Assembly: GCA_039583875.1 (NCBI GenBank) | Contig: CM077165.1 | Span: 64,344,757 to 64,408,756, forward strand | Direction of reading: 5' to 3' | Origin: Platanthera guangdongensis | Lineage: Eukaryota > Streptophyta > Magnoliopsida > Asparagales > Orchidaceae | DNA length: 64,000 bases | Shown: positions 23,728 through 35,047 of the stretch, one piece after another | Layout of the letters: each line of letters opens with the position of its first letter | How positions within the stretch are numbered: the stretch's first letter is position 1 | The notes under the pieces: model-generated | What the model saw: only the letters and a program-made list of their open reading frames with translations | Told to the model about the DNA's origin: nothing | Database searches by the model: none | Position numbers and translations under genes: made by a program

Positions 23728-25186
23728 ATAATTTCGTCCACGAAATTATATAAAGGAAAGACATGTACAAAACCAAAATTTGTACCTGAACGGAACAACT
23801 CCGGATACTCGTCAAGCATAGTCTGCTCTCGCTCCCAAGAGAGCACCTCACGACCGCAATTATCCCACCGGACCTTGACCATCCTGATCTCTTTATTGTG
23901 TAGCCGCTTGACCTCCGAGTCCTCAATCCGCACGGGCTTGACCTTTGTCGTTAGCCCAATGTCCACCGGCACTTGATCAACCGCGATCACTTGCGTAGGC
24001 TCTTGCACCGCATTCCGAAGCACCGAAATATGGAATACATCATGTAAACCACTAAGCTCCACTGAAAGCTTCAACCGATAGGCCGCTTCACTGACTCGCT
24101 CCAGAACCTCGAACGGCCCAAGGTACCTCGGGCTTAGCTTTTTCAGTCGCCGCACCCGCGAGACACCCTTGAACGACTTGATCTTTAAGTACACATAGTC
24201 GCCCACAGCGAACTCCACGTTCCTGTGCTTGGCATTATCGTACTTAGCTTGCCGGTCCTGAGCGATAAGCAACCTCTCCCAAATGGTTCTCACCAAAGAA
24301 GTAGCATCCTCCACTTCCGATCTCTTATACAACTTTGACTCACCCGTTTCTAACCAAGACAACAGCGTGCGACATTTTCTACCATATAGGGCCTCGAAGG
24401 GCGCCATTTGAATACTCGCTTGGTAGCTATTGTTGTAACTGAACTGCACCAAATAAAGGTGGTCTTCCCACTGCTTTCCAAAATCCAAGACACACATGCG
24501 GAGCATGTCTTCCATGGTTCTATTGACCCTCTCGGTCTGCCATCCGTTTGCGGATGGAAGGCTGTGCTGAATTTCAGCTTTGTTCCCAACATTTGCTGCA
24601 CAAGCCTCCAATCATTGGACGTGAACCGCCCATCTCTGTCACTCACGATGCTGCAGGGCATACCATGAAGCCGTACTATGTTATCCACATAAAGCTTTGC
24701 CAACTTCTCCACCGGATCATCCTTCCTATGCGGAATGAAATGCGACACCTTCGTTAACCGATCCATGACCACCCAAATAACGTCGTTCCCCTTTTGCGAC
24801 CTTGGCAAGCCGTGCACAAAGTCCATAGAGATGTCGTCGAATTTCCACTCCGGGATAGGCAAGGACTTAAGAAATCCTCCCGGCTTTTGGCACTCCGCCT
24901 TCACCAAGGCGCAAGTTTGGCACTTCCCTACGTAGAGCGCCACATCTTTCTTCAAACCCGGCCACCAAAACAGTTTCTTCACATCACGGTACATCTTCGT
25001 GCTCCCCGGGTGAATCGAATACTTGGTATGGTGTGCCTCGTACAACAACTCCACCCGCAAATTACTCACACTTGGGACGCACAGACGACCATCCTTCCAA
25101 AGTAATCCGTCCTCCACGACGAATTGGGAATTTGACCCATCCAGAGCCTCTACCATGAACTGCTTCATATGAGCATCCATATCCAA
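23728..25186 (-). pseudogene. Integrase with GPF/Y and chromodomain-like tail of A (right copy)
   Basis: The 278-codon frame 24350-25186 holds the zinc finger (HHTKYSIHPG, CQTCALVKAEC) and the first two catalytic Asp regions (DDISMDFVHG, SDRDGRF). A one-base deletion at about 24540, CTGCC against CTGCCC in the left copy, shifts the frame just before the catalytic Glu. The second frame (24611 to about 23730) carries ERVNRTMED, the YNNSYQ region, GPF/Y (YLGPFEVLERV, YRLKLSVEL) and a tail, VKVRWDNCGREVLSWERE, resembling the chromodomain of Tekay-type integrases. The tail runs almost to the polypurine tract, as usual for the clade. The left copy lacks the frameshift but has the 146-bp deletion. 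Confidence 0.88.
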
Positions 25187-25189
25187 AGC

Positions 25190-27138
25190 CTACCGAATAC
25201 GATCAACCAGGTCATATTGGTCTTCAGTCCAATTCAGAACTACTTCAGCACTTGATTGCATGTCCACACAAACAATCTCCAACGCCTCCAACTCCCTCAC
25301 CAACCGCTCATCATGCACCGATAGCCAATTGGCTTGAGCTGGGGCTCGGCGACTCAACGCGTCCGCAACCGCATTCCCTTTACCACGCACATAGTGGATC
25401 TTGAATGTATAGTCCCCCAGGAACTCCATCCATCTACGCTGCCGCATATTCAGATCCTTCTGATCAATAAGATACTTCAGGCTCTTGTGATCGGTGTAGA
25501 TATCAATCTTCACACCATACAAATAGTGTCTCCACAGCTTCAAGGCAAAAATCACGGCCGCTAACTCCAAGTCATGGACCGGATAGTTCCTTTCATGCAC
25601 TTTTAGCTGTCTCGAGCCATAAGCTATTACACTTCCGTGTTGCAGTAGCACGCAACCCAAACCGCTGCCCGAAGCATCACTATAAATCTCATAGCCTTCG
25701 GTCCCACATGGCAAACTTAGCACAGGCGTCGTGGTCAACCGACACTTCAAATCCTCAAAAGCTCGCGCGCACTCCGGCGTCCAAATGAACTTATGCTCCT
25801 TCCTCGTCAAAGTAGTCAGAGGTAACGCTATCCGCGAGAAGTTCTCTATGAAGCGCCTATAATAGCCGACAAGCCCCAAAAAGCTCCGGACTTCCGCTAC
25901 TGTAGCAAGCTCAGGCCACTCCCGTATCGCAACAATCTTCTCCGGATCCACAGCAATACCCTCTCCACTCACTATATGACCGAGGAACGCCACTGAGGAT
26001 AGCCAAAACTCGCACTTCGAGAACTTGGCATACAGTTGATTTCTCCTTAGCGTCTCCAAAACCAAAGGAAGATGCTTGAAGTGATCTTCCTCACTTTGCG
26101 AGTACACCAAAATATCATCGATGAAGATGATCATGAAATGGTCCAAGTACTCCCTGAAAGTCCTGTTCATCAAATCCATGAACACTGACGGCGCATTAGT
26201 CAGCCCAAACGACATGACCGTAAACTTATAATGCCCGTATCTCGTACTAAACGATGTCTTCGGGATATCACTCTCCCTTATTCGCAGCTGATAGTACCCA
26301 GCCTTGAGATCCAACCTCGAGTACACCGTCGACCCGACGAACTGATCAAAAAGATCATCAAACTGGGGGATCAGGTACTTGTTCTTCTCCGTCAACTTGT
26401 TGAGCTCCAGATAATCAATACATAGCCTCAAACTTCCATCCTTCTTCTTAACAAAGAGGACCGGTGCGCTCCAAGGTGAAGAACTCGGGCGCACATACCC
26501 TTGCTCCAATAACTCTTGCAGTTGAACTTTCAGCTCCGCCATTTCCTTAGGCGCTAGCCGATAAGGAGATCGTGACACAGGCTTTGCACCTGTCACTAGA
26601 TCAATCGTAAAGTCTATCTCCCGCTGAGGCGGGGCTCCAGGAAGATTTGCGGGGAACACATCAGGGTATTCAGATACCACTGAAATACAATCCAACGCGG
26701 GCTTCGGCTTCACAACCTCCACTAGTGTAAAGAACAGTTCTGCACCAGCATGAACCGCCTTCACCACCTGAAGAGCAGACATCAACGTCTTGCTCGACCC
26801 CTTTAAGCCCGTAAAAGTCGTCTCACGACTTGCTCCCAGCTTGACTTCGTTGCGACCGCAGTCAATATAGGCCTGCTTCTCCGAGAGCCAGTCCATGCCA
26901 AATATAACGTCGAACTCCACCAACGGAAGTAAAGACGCCTGCAGGTCGAACTCTTGATCCCCAATACGAATCTTAGCATCGCAGATCCTATCCGCTCGCA
27001 TCGAACACCCATTGGGAAACAACACATCCAACTTATCCTTCGCCATCGAAGAAGGGACTCCGATGCGTGATATAAATCTTTCGGACAAGGAGGAGTGTGA
27101 AGCTCCCGTATCGAAAAGTGCTCATGCTGGATTTTCAC
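25190..27138 (-). pseudogene. Protease-RT-RNase H of A, 632-codon open frame (right copy)
   Basis: The open frame 25190-27088 is the best-preserved enzyme region of A. Counting from its first ATG, protease sequence VIFGMDWL is at 61-68, reverse transcriptase spans about 185-400 with LCIDY near 222 and catalytic FIDDIL at 322-327, and RNase H spans about 465-590 with YSDASGSG at 469, Glu at 508 and Asp at 533. The protease active site DTGAS lies just upstream near 27113 in the same frame. A TGA near 27125, where an Arg codon would be expected, cuts it from gag. A TAG at 25187-25189 ends it before integrase. The same TAG is in the left copy. CIDYLELN replaces the more usual CIDYRELN. Confidence 0.88.
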
Positions 27139-27211
27139 AAATCAATACAAATCCTAAACAAGCAGTGGTAAGGTAACATGTGCATAACAAGTATTTAAAG
27201 AAATTAACTTG

Positions 27212-28372
27212 CTATAAATTAAACCGTACCTGCCACCACATCAGCCTGTTTGATGGCCTCCTGTTGGCCAAGATTATAGACCCTTGGATGGGCCGGAGCA
27301 TAGTGGGACGCGGTCGACTCCACCGCCTTTCCCTTCTCTTCATAAGTAGCTCCCGGCCTTCTCTCAGACTTAGGATGTCCGCTCCAACAATCGCGGGCAA
27401 AGTGCCCCGTCTTTCCACAAGTAAAACACGCACCGGGGTCCGACTCGTAGTCTCCCCAGAAGCACCAGAAGGAGCTGGACCCGAAGTCCTATGCTTCTTG
27501 AAAGACCTCCAATAGCCGGACTTTGAAGTAGTCGGCACTTTGAATTCAGATTTCCTATCACCCAAGCTTTTCTTTGCTTGTACATTCTTCATGTCCTTCT
27601 CCAAGGACCGGGCAGTGTTGACCAAGGTTAAGAAACCCTGCGTCATCGGCCCCGAGAGTAGTAATCTCAACTCATCTCTCAAGACTTCGTAGAATCGATT
27701 CGTCTTGCGCTCCTCATCCACAATAGTGGAGCTAGCATAACGACTCATACGAGTAAACTCGTGGAGATATGCATCCACGCTCCTCTCACCCTGAACCAAC
27801 TTCAGAAACTCATTCTCCAATGCTATCCTCTGCGCCGAAGGGAGGTATCTAGCCAAGAAAAATCTCGAGAACTCCTCCATCGAGACATCACCAAGTTGCC
27901 TACCTCTCAGTAAGTGCAGCTCCAATCCTTCCCACCACATTCTCGCTTCACCGTCCAGAAGGAACATAGTGATGGTGGTTATTTGCCACTCCTCCGTCTC
28001 CGTTGCTGTCATGACTCTCTTTACCCTGGAGAGCCAGTCTTCAGCCTGAGATGGGGTTCCAAACCCCGAGAATACCGGAGGGTTAAAGCTCATTACATGC
28101 TTAAGCTGCCTCTCGGTTGCCCTCCTTGGCACCACCGGTTCCACAACCACTTGCTCCACTCTCCTCGGCTCAGCCTCTTGAAGAGGTTCCTGCTCCATCG
28201 CAGGAGCGGGCTGCTGCGTTTGCCTTGCAGGCTGCGCATTTATCACGGCCAACACAGCTTCGGCCACCAAGCGTATGTTCTCAGCCGATAGAGGTGTTGC
28301 AGGAGCAACATCCGGTGCACTACTAGCCTCAGAAACTCGACGTTCCGACGGCCCAACACCACTTCTGGTCAC
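27212..28372 (-). pseudogene. Gag of A, frameshifted before the zinc knuckle (right copy)
   Basis: 386-codon frame from ATG 28372. The gag core is intact (AEDWLSRVKRVM, WWEGLELHLLRGR, FSRFFLARYLP). Near 27437 one base is missing relative to the left copy (CGCACCGGGG against CGTACCCGGGG). The frame then runs into unrelated sequence, while the CCHC knuckle (CFTCGKTGHFARDC) sits in the neighbouring frame. The nonsense codon of the left copy is absent. Confidence 0.87.
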
Positions 28373-28583
28373 CTATAGTGGTACAAAACACCGTTAAGCG
28401 ACCAAATAAAATTACAAACAGCAATTATAGGAACACGCAGGTTCCTCAAACACGTGTATTTTCATTCCTAAGTGGACATTCATGGGTTCTTTTACCGTTA
28501 TAACGATGACGCACACAATGTGCTCACCACCCCTTAAAAAGAATTCACCCATGAATTCATTTTAAGCCCGACCAAAACCAGTA

Positions 28584-28594
28584 GTCTGATACCA
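28584..28594 (-). other. Primer-binding site of A (right copy)
   Basis: TGGTATCAGAC on the minus strand, 3 nt from the 5' LTR, initiator-Met type. Confidence 0.82.
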
Positions 28595-28597
28595 AAT

Positions 28598-28673
28598 TGT
28601 AACACCCCCTATCCGTCGCATAGCATAAAACAGTAGGTCCGGCCGGGGCCCGACGCCATATACTACAGGCAGA
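28598..28673 (-). repeat. 5' LTR of A, first 76 bp before the C insertion
   Basis: Begins TGTAACACCCCC. The LTR is broken at 28673 by element C and resumes at 35048. The last five bases GCAGA are the left target duplication of C, with one change from ACAGA. Confidence 0.92.
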
Positions 28674-29605
28674 TGATGCTATAGATCACGGCAGTGAACC
28701 GGTCACACAAGTAATATAAAATGGGGGTTTTCCCAAGTATCGATCTCACAAGGAACACAGTAAGGTGGAGTTAATTTCGAGGAGGACTTGAGATTGAAGT
28801 CCTCAGGTCGGAGCTAACTAAAGGGGGGTTTTGATGTTGCGGAAACAGAAAATAAAAGGCTAACAACTACTCCTATGCAACGCCGCTATGTGATGCTTCA
28901 CCAGGCGGGATGGAAGACTAGTCGGGCTGCTATGCACCGAATCACTAGGCGGATGGGCGAGTAAGCTTGCGGATGAGGTGATGAGAACGGCGGAATGAGG
29001 GTCGTGAGCACCTCTTCGCTACGCACGCCACTAGCAATTTCTAGTGCGGCAAGGGCGGATGGATGGTGGATGGACAAATAGGCGCACCTCAAGTAAATAT
29101 AACGAAAATATACAATCACATAGATATGATTACAGATAAACGTATATTACACTAAGCATAGCTTCATCAAATACAAAGAGTTGAACTAAACTATCAACAA
29201 CCAATCAAGAACAGAGTGTGCGAAATCGACCGAATACGAAGCCTTGCTGAGGATTCACGGTTGGAGTCGTCGGGTTGTCAATCCGCGTCCAAGCTCGGTC
29301 CGCAACTGCGTCCGGGGTAGAGAAGGGCTGTCACCACCTTCCAATGGCCCGTCTTCTTCGTGTCACAATCCGGTGGAGGATGGCACAACTTCTCCTAGCT
29401 TGGTGGAGAAAACTAGGTCAAGCTCTTCTTGTAGCGCAAGGATGAAGGAGGAGGCCGAGAGGAAGCTCCGGCTTGGATTTGGCGGCGATAGCTTGCTCGG
29501 AGCACCTCGCTAGGGTGGAATATGAAGGGGAACGGCGGAAACGGCGGAGGAAATGGGCGATCTGCGGATCTTCGTGCGGATCTGCGGATTAGGGCGAGAC
29601 CTGCA

Positions 29606-29614
29606 CTATTTATA
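29606..29614 (-). promoter_or_regulatory. TATA box of LTR C
   Basis: Minus-strand TATAAATAG, a textbook plant TATA box, about 20 nt downstream of the palindrome array. The 5' LTR has the same box at 34399-34407. Confidence 0.75.
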
Positions 29615-29634
29615 CAAAAGCAGAATTGAACAAT

Positions 29635-30010
29635 GCGCACGATCACAGGCGCACGACTAGTGGTCGTGCGCACTATGTCCTGTGCTCGTGCGCACTGGCA
29701 TGGAATAACAGGAAGAAGAACTGGGATAATGCGTACGAGTAGTGGCGCACGACCAGTGGTCGTGCGCACTAAGTCCAATGATCGTGCGATTACCCAGACA
29801 GGACTCCAGAAATGAGGAATCAATGCACACGATTAGTGGCCCATGACCGGTGGTCGTGCGCAATATGTCTAGTGGTCGTGCGCTTACCCCAGGCTAATTC
29901 TGGAAAACGAAGAGTAGTGCGCACGATCGGGGGCGCACGACCAGTGGTCGTGCGCATTAGATCCCATGATCGTGCACAGTATTCCTGTTTCACAACCACC
30001 CTGGAACACG
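29635..30010. repeat. Four-unit ~96-bp array with GCGCACGACCA dyads in LTR C
   Basis: Dyads with arms GCGCACGACCA and TGGTCGTGCGC around a single base are centred near 29658, 29756, 29851 and 29945. Two are perfect or nearly so. Each unit also has a second half-site such as GATCGTGCG. The matching array in the 5' LTR is at 34428-34800, and a three-unit array is at 63560-63780. Confidence 0.9.
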
Positions 30011-30249
30011 CACACGACACCTGTACCGAAAGGAAAAACCATCACTAATCTGTGCAGACATTCCAGACAATAACAAAAAGGAGTACAGACAAAAAGTAAA
30101 ATACAAAACACAACCACGGGCATAAATGTGCACTTCCTATGGAAATAAAGATTAGAAGAAATAGGAATAATAAAGAACTAAAAGTGAAGTGCAACCGTGA
30201 AAACTAGCCCAGATGAGTCCGAAAATAGGTATATAAAGTGGACTCATCA

Positions 30250-30265
30250 CACCCCCAGACTTAAC
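30250..30265 (-). other. Polypurine tract of C
   Basis: Minus-strand AAGTCTGGGGGTG precedes the LTR start TGATGAG, the arrangement typical of Tat/Athila elements. Confidence 0.78.
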
Positions 30266-32015
30266 TGTTTGCGCGTCCCGAGCAAACAAAATCGAAGCAG
30301 ATAGGGAAAAATACTAGTTAACAAAGAAATTGCGAAACGAAGTACCATGCGAAGTCGCATGCTCGCGCACGTAAAAATATTAATAGAAGAAATTTCTAAG
30401 TATACAAAATAGTTTATACTTTTCACAATGCGTATCAAAATTTTATTATTACTCAAAAATGGAATCACGGTGAATCATCCGGTCATGCGTAGGGAGAAAG
30501 TAGACTAATCACTAGGAGAGCATTGCCAAAGATCGGGGCTCCGGATAACCTCCAAAGGAATCCACCAATGTCGGTGTCCATATGCTTGCCCTTTCGCATT
30601 CTCTCCACGGCACTGGTTTGGTTCACACACGAATCAATAGGACTTTAGGTGAAAAGATGGGGCTTGGGTTTCGGTGGGGTAAACAAGGATAAACAAGAAG
30701 GGTATGCACCTAACCCAAAGGAGCTAATATGAAGGGAATCCATCAGCTAACCAAAAGAAATGCGGGTACACCACACCCCCAAACTAAACTTTTAACATAT
30801 GGGTGTGTGCACCTCCTACTACAAAAATAAGCACATCTCAAAAAGATTTTCAATTTAAACTTTTTCTTTTCACTTTTTTTTTCTTTTTCTTTTTCTTTCC
30901 AAATATTTTTCTTTTTCTTTTTCTTCATTTTATTTTCATAATTCAGCAAATATAACATTGGAGCACATCCACATAATCACAAGTAAAATCATCACATCAC
31001 ATCCCAACATTAAAATGTCAACACTAAAGCTCAACTTGGGTGTGCGACTAGGATTGGCTATGAGGCTTTGGTGAACTAAAGGTGGAGCTGAATCAAAAGG
31101 AGGGGTAGGCACAACGGGGCTAGCGAGGATAAGATGTTAGGAATGGTACAAAGCTCAACCGGGCCAAAATGATGGCCTACATCACGCTTATGCATGACTA
31201 ACCAATACCCATGCTTCAAGAATAGCTTGGGGCAAGTTCTTAGCCAACGAGAAAGACTATCCCTCCTCCCGACTCGAGCAATACGAACCTAACGGCCGTC
31301 TACACACATCCCTAAGCTACCGTCGGATTCACACCGGATTCACCAACTAATGAGTAGAATAAAAAGTATTTACGCAATTAGAAAAATTATAAAACTAAAA
31401 GCATACATAAAAATTAAATCTACTCCAATTTCTACACGAGACGAGAGGAGTTGACTAGGATCACAACAAGGCCAACATTTTACTCTGTCTCACAATCCTA
31501 TGTCAGCACCATAATTTTCTCAAATCTAACAAAGAAATGAGTTTAACTCGCAGCACGCAAAAAGCTAAGCACGCGCTCATGTGGGTGCAGTGGTGTGTGA
31601 TGCAATGAACTAATCAAAATATAACAATAAAAGCTTCTAGTATGCACAAGAAATGTGTGCATGCAAAAGGTAACAATTCTCTCCCCCAAACTTAAACTAA
31701 GCAACAAATCATAAGATAGAGAAATTAAAATCATAAAGAGCTAAGGGAAGAGTTTACCCCATGCTCAGCTAGTGAGCATACCAGAAGACGCGTGTAAACC
31801 TGAAGCAGGTCCGCCATACGAAGAATCAAAACCCCGCCAATGCGATTTGCCAAGAATACCTGCAGGGGTGAGCTCCGCAAAAACAATAGAAAACTATACA
31901 AAATACAAATAAATACTAAAATAAACTAGGCATGAAAAATAAAAATTGCAGAAAATAAAAGATAGGTACTGGTGTTATTGTCATCCCAGCACGACTTATT
32001 CAATTCTAAACAGTT
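30266..32015 (-). other. Long non-coding interior of C
   Basis: 1.75 kb without a convincing frame, in the place where pol would lie. Positions 30828-30950 are a strong pyrimidine tract (TTTTTCTTTTTC runs), a purine run in the sense of the element. It may hold packaging or copying signals, which I infer from position only. Confidence 0.6.
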
Positions 32016-33257
32016 CTAGCTTATAGGCCTATGAAATAAAAAGTGCACATGTAACTGTTCCAATATCCGTTTCAATAATGGGTACCGATACGGTGATAAA
32101 ACAGTTACCCCTCTACCTAAATAGTAATACCTGCCCAACACAGGTAGAGGAAATAGGAAGTAGGATGAGGAGGAGGCCTGGTCCTCACTCATCTCACCAC
32201 AAAACAAATCCTTGCCTAGCAAGATTTCGTCCACCACAAGTTTGCTGGGGGAGAAGGTGACGACAGGGGCTTCCACTGTGAAGGAGGTAGGAACCTCCTC
32301 ACACAAGAGGATGCACTCGTCGACAGCCTGAGCGCAAGGCTCAACGTCAACCCAACTTACCCGTGGAGACTCAACCTGCACAGGCTCAGAAAAGGAAGGG
32401 GGGTCAAGAAATAAAAGAGACGAAGAACATAAAGAAATAATCGGGGGAGTGATCTCGGTTTCACTCCCCAAAGGCTGAGGTAGAAAAATATCGTCAGAAG
32501 TGTCGACAATGCTACAAGGCTCGGCTGGATCCATAGAGGTCTCCACCAAGACTTGGACTTCCTCCTTTGGTATCAAGGGAGAATCCTCGACACCAAGAAG
32601 GTTGTCCTCCTCCATGGGAGTGGAAACAACCCATGTATCACAAGCCTCAACTTATGGTGCATCGTCTAAAATGTCGCCAGAGACGACTGAAGTAGAATGC
32701 ACAAAAGGCGGAAGAACTTTGCTTGAATAAAAGTCAAGCGCGGGTTCCTCACAAAGAATCGGCTCCACGCTTGGAGATGTATGCACATGAGAGATAGGCT
32801 CAGCCACGTCGAAGCCTAGATCAGCCACACATCTGGCGGTTGTGTCCACATCATTCCCTTCAACAAATGAAGGTGACAGGGATACATAACCAGAAGATGA
32901 AGGTGTGCCACCAAGGGTAGGAGTCGGGATATTCCGGATGTCCGGCTCATCATCCTCTTCCATAACACGGAGATACTCGACACAATCCTTCAGGACATGA
33001 TCTATTCTACGACAATACAAACACTTTCTCCCATTACGCTGCGGTCCTTGTGGGGCCAGAGAGGAATAAGAGAACAGTGTATGTGGCGAGGACGATTGAC
33101 CATAAGCTCGGGGCACAGTGTTTGAAAGGCTGTACGAATACAACATCTCATGCATTGTGCGCTGAGGCTTATGCTCAATATCTCTCGTAGGTCATTCATG
33201 ACTAGCGTGGGAAGGCTTCCCACACCAACGACATTGGGCATACGAATATCCCCACAT
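32016..33257 (-). pseudogene. Gag-like gene of C with two CCHC knuckles and two nonsense codons
   Basis: The frame opens at ATG 33255-33257 with MWGYSYAQCRWCGKPSHASHE. A TGA falls exactly where the fourth ligand Cys of this first CCHC knuckle belongs. In the same frame the protein continues with a second knuckle, CLYCRRIDHVLKDC, near 33000. Then comes an acidic, serine/proline-rich region, a TAA at 32652-32654, and a further 199 codons to 32016. Both stops differ by one base from sense codons. The paired knuckles indicate an RNA-binding capsid-type protein. I recognise no protease or pol motif downstream. Confidence 0.72.
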
Positions 33258-33443
33258 GGTGTAGAAATAGCAAATTCAAAATAAATTGTGCAAATTACTA
33301 AATCCAACAATATATTGCTACAATTGCCTAAACAAACAAGAAAAAGGCAGGCAAAATAGAAATAGAACAAAACAAAAGCGATTTACAAAGGAAAAAGGAA
33401 AGCAATCTCACGTCTCCCACTCCAAAAACTCACATGACTGTGT

Positions 33444-33461
33444 TCCCTGGCAACGATGCCA
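33444..33461 (-). other. Primer-binding site of C (tRNA-Asp type)
   Basis: Minus-strand TGGCATCGTTGCCAGGGA, 6 nt from the LTR. It matches the tRNA-Asp complement TGGCGCCGTTGCCGGGGA except for three transitions. This primer choice is characteristic of Tat and Athila elements, and it is the main ground for placing C there. Confidence 0.82.
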
Positions 33462-33467
33462 AAAACT

Positions 33468-35042
33468 TGATGCTATAGATCACGGCAGTGAACCGGTCGC
33501 ACAAGTAATATAAAATGGGGGTTTTGCCAAGTATCGATCTCACAAGGAACACAGTAAGGTGGAGTTAATTTCGAGGAGGACTTGAGATTGAAGTCCTCAG
33601 GTCGGAGTTAACTAAAGGGGAGTTTTGATGTTGCGGAAACAGAAAATAAAAGGCTAACAACTACTCCTATGCAACGCCGCTATGCGATGCTTCACCAGGC
33701 GGGATGGAAGACTAGTCGGGCTGCTATGCACCGAATCACTAGGCGGATGGGCGAGTAAGCTTGCGGATGAGGTGATGAGAACGGCGCAATGAGGGTCGTG
33801 AGCACCTCTTCGCTACGCACGCCACTAGCAATTGCTAGTACGGCAAGGGCAGATGGATGGTGGATGGACAAATAGGCGCACCTCAAGTAAATATAACGAA
33901 AATATACAAACACATAGATATGATTACAGATAAACGTATATTACACTAAGCATAGCTTCAACAAATACAAAGAGTTCAACTAAACTATCAACAAACAATC
34001 AAGAAAACAGTGTGCGAATCGACCGAATACGAAGCCTTGCTGAGGATTCACGGTTGGAGTCGTCGGGTTGTCAATCCGCATCCAAGCTCGGTCCGCAACT
34101 GCGTCCGGGGTAGAGAAGGGCTGTCACCACCTTCCAATGGCCCGTCTTCTTCGTGTCACAATCCGGTGGAGGATGGCACAACTTCTCCTAGCTTGGTGGA
34201 GAAAACTAGGTCAAGATCTTCTTGTAGCGCAAGGATGAAGGAGGAGGCCGAGAGGAAGCTCCGGCTTGGATTTGGCGGTGAAAGCTTGCCCGGAGCACCT
34301 CCCTAGGGTGGAAGATGAAGGGGAATGACGGAAACGGCGGAGGAAATGGGCGATCTGCGGATCTTCGTGCGGATCTGCGGATTAGGGCGAGACCTGCACT
34401 ATTTATACAAAAGCAGAATTGAACAATGCGCACGATCACAGGCGCACGACCAGTGGTCGTGCGCGCTATGTCCTGTGCTCGTGCGCACTGGCATGGAATA
34501 ATAGGAAGAAGAACTGGGATAATGCGCACAAGTAGTGGCGCACGACCAGTGGTCGTGCGCACTAAGTCCATTGATCGTGCGATTACCCAGACAGGACTCC
34601 AGAAATGAGGAATCAATGCACACGATCAGTGGCGCACGACCGGTGGTCATGCGCAATATGTCCAGTGGTCGTGCGCTTACCCCAGGCTAATTCTGGAAAA
34701 CGAAGAGTAGTGCGCACGATCGGGGGCGCACGACCAGTGGTCGTGCGCATTAGATCCCATGATCGTGCGCAGTATTCCTGTTTCACAACCACCCCGGAAC
34801 ACGCACACGACCCCTGTACCGAAAGGAAAAACCATCACTAATCTATGCAGACATTCCAGACAATAACAAAAAAGAGTACAGACAAAAAGAAAAATACAAA
34901 ACACAACCACGGGCATAAATGTGCACTTCCTATGGAAATAAAGATTAGAAGAAATAGGAACAATAAGGAACTAAAAGTGAAGTGCAACCGTGAAAACTAG
35001 CCCAGATGAGTCCGAAAATAGGTATATAAAGTGGACTCATCA
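33468..35042 (-). repeat. 5' LTR of C
   Basis: 1,575 bp, nearly identical to 28674-30249. It has the TATA box at 34399-34407 and the palindrome array at 34428-34800. The terminal hairpin lies at 35007-35041. The target duplication ACAGA follows. Confidence 0.92.
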
Positions 35043-35047
35043 ACAGA

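Larger units (their letters stand above)
12810..28618. repeat. Tandem segmental duplication, right copy
   Basis: Right-hand copy of the 15.8 kb unit. It begins inside the gag start of element B and runs through LTR B, E, D and A to the point in the 5' LTR of A where the left copy stops. Beyond 28618 the LTR of A simply continues. The simplest reading is a head-to-tail duplication joining the A LTR to the B gag. Uncollapsed haplotypes placed in tandem by an assembler would look the same. Confidence 0.9.
28674..30249 (-). repeat. 3' LTR of C
   Basis: Bounded by TGATGCTATAG and GGACTCATCA. On the minus strand the order is: terminal hairpin (arms GATGAGTCC and GGACTCATC, 30214-30248), palindrome array (29635-30010), TATA box (29606-29614), then the transcribed part. 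The frames in it (for example 29244-29513) have no relatives I recognise and I do not call them genes. Confidence 0.92.
28674..35042 (-). mobile_element. Gag-only Tat/Athila-like retrotransposon C, complete
   Basis: 6.37 kb element with two LTRs of 1,576 and 1,575 bp (TGATG...CATCA), polypurine tract after the left LTR, tRNA-Asp-type primer site before the right LTR, and target duplication ACAGA (left copy GCAGA, 28669-28673; right 35043-35047). Its 3.2 kb interior encodes only a gag-like frame and no protease, RT or integrase. It must have relied on enzymes from a related element. Gag-only plant elements of this kind have been called TR-GAG. It is nested in the 5' LTR of A. Confidence 0.9.

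Noticed and set aside
25190..27088. Functional host gene derived from A pol
   Set aside because: It sits between intact LTRs with a target duplication, has flanking stops and frameshifts, and the left copy is broken, so it is a decaying element gene.
28900..29520. Host gene exon in 28.9-29.5 kb
   Set aside because: The segment repeats in the 5' LTR of C at 33.7-34.3 kb and partly at the right edge, so it belongs to the LTR.
29413..29823. 136-codon minus-strand frame and similar frames at 34206-34616 and 63484-63744
   Set aside because: They lie across the dyad array and TATA box of LTR C and repeat in each LTR copy. They have no domain and no conserved start.
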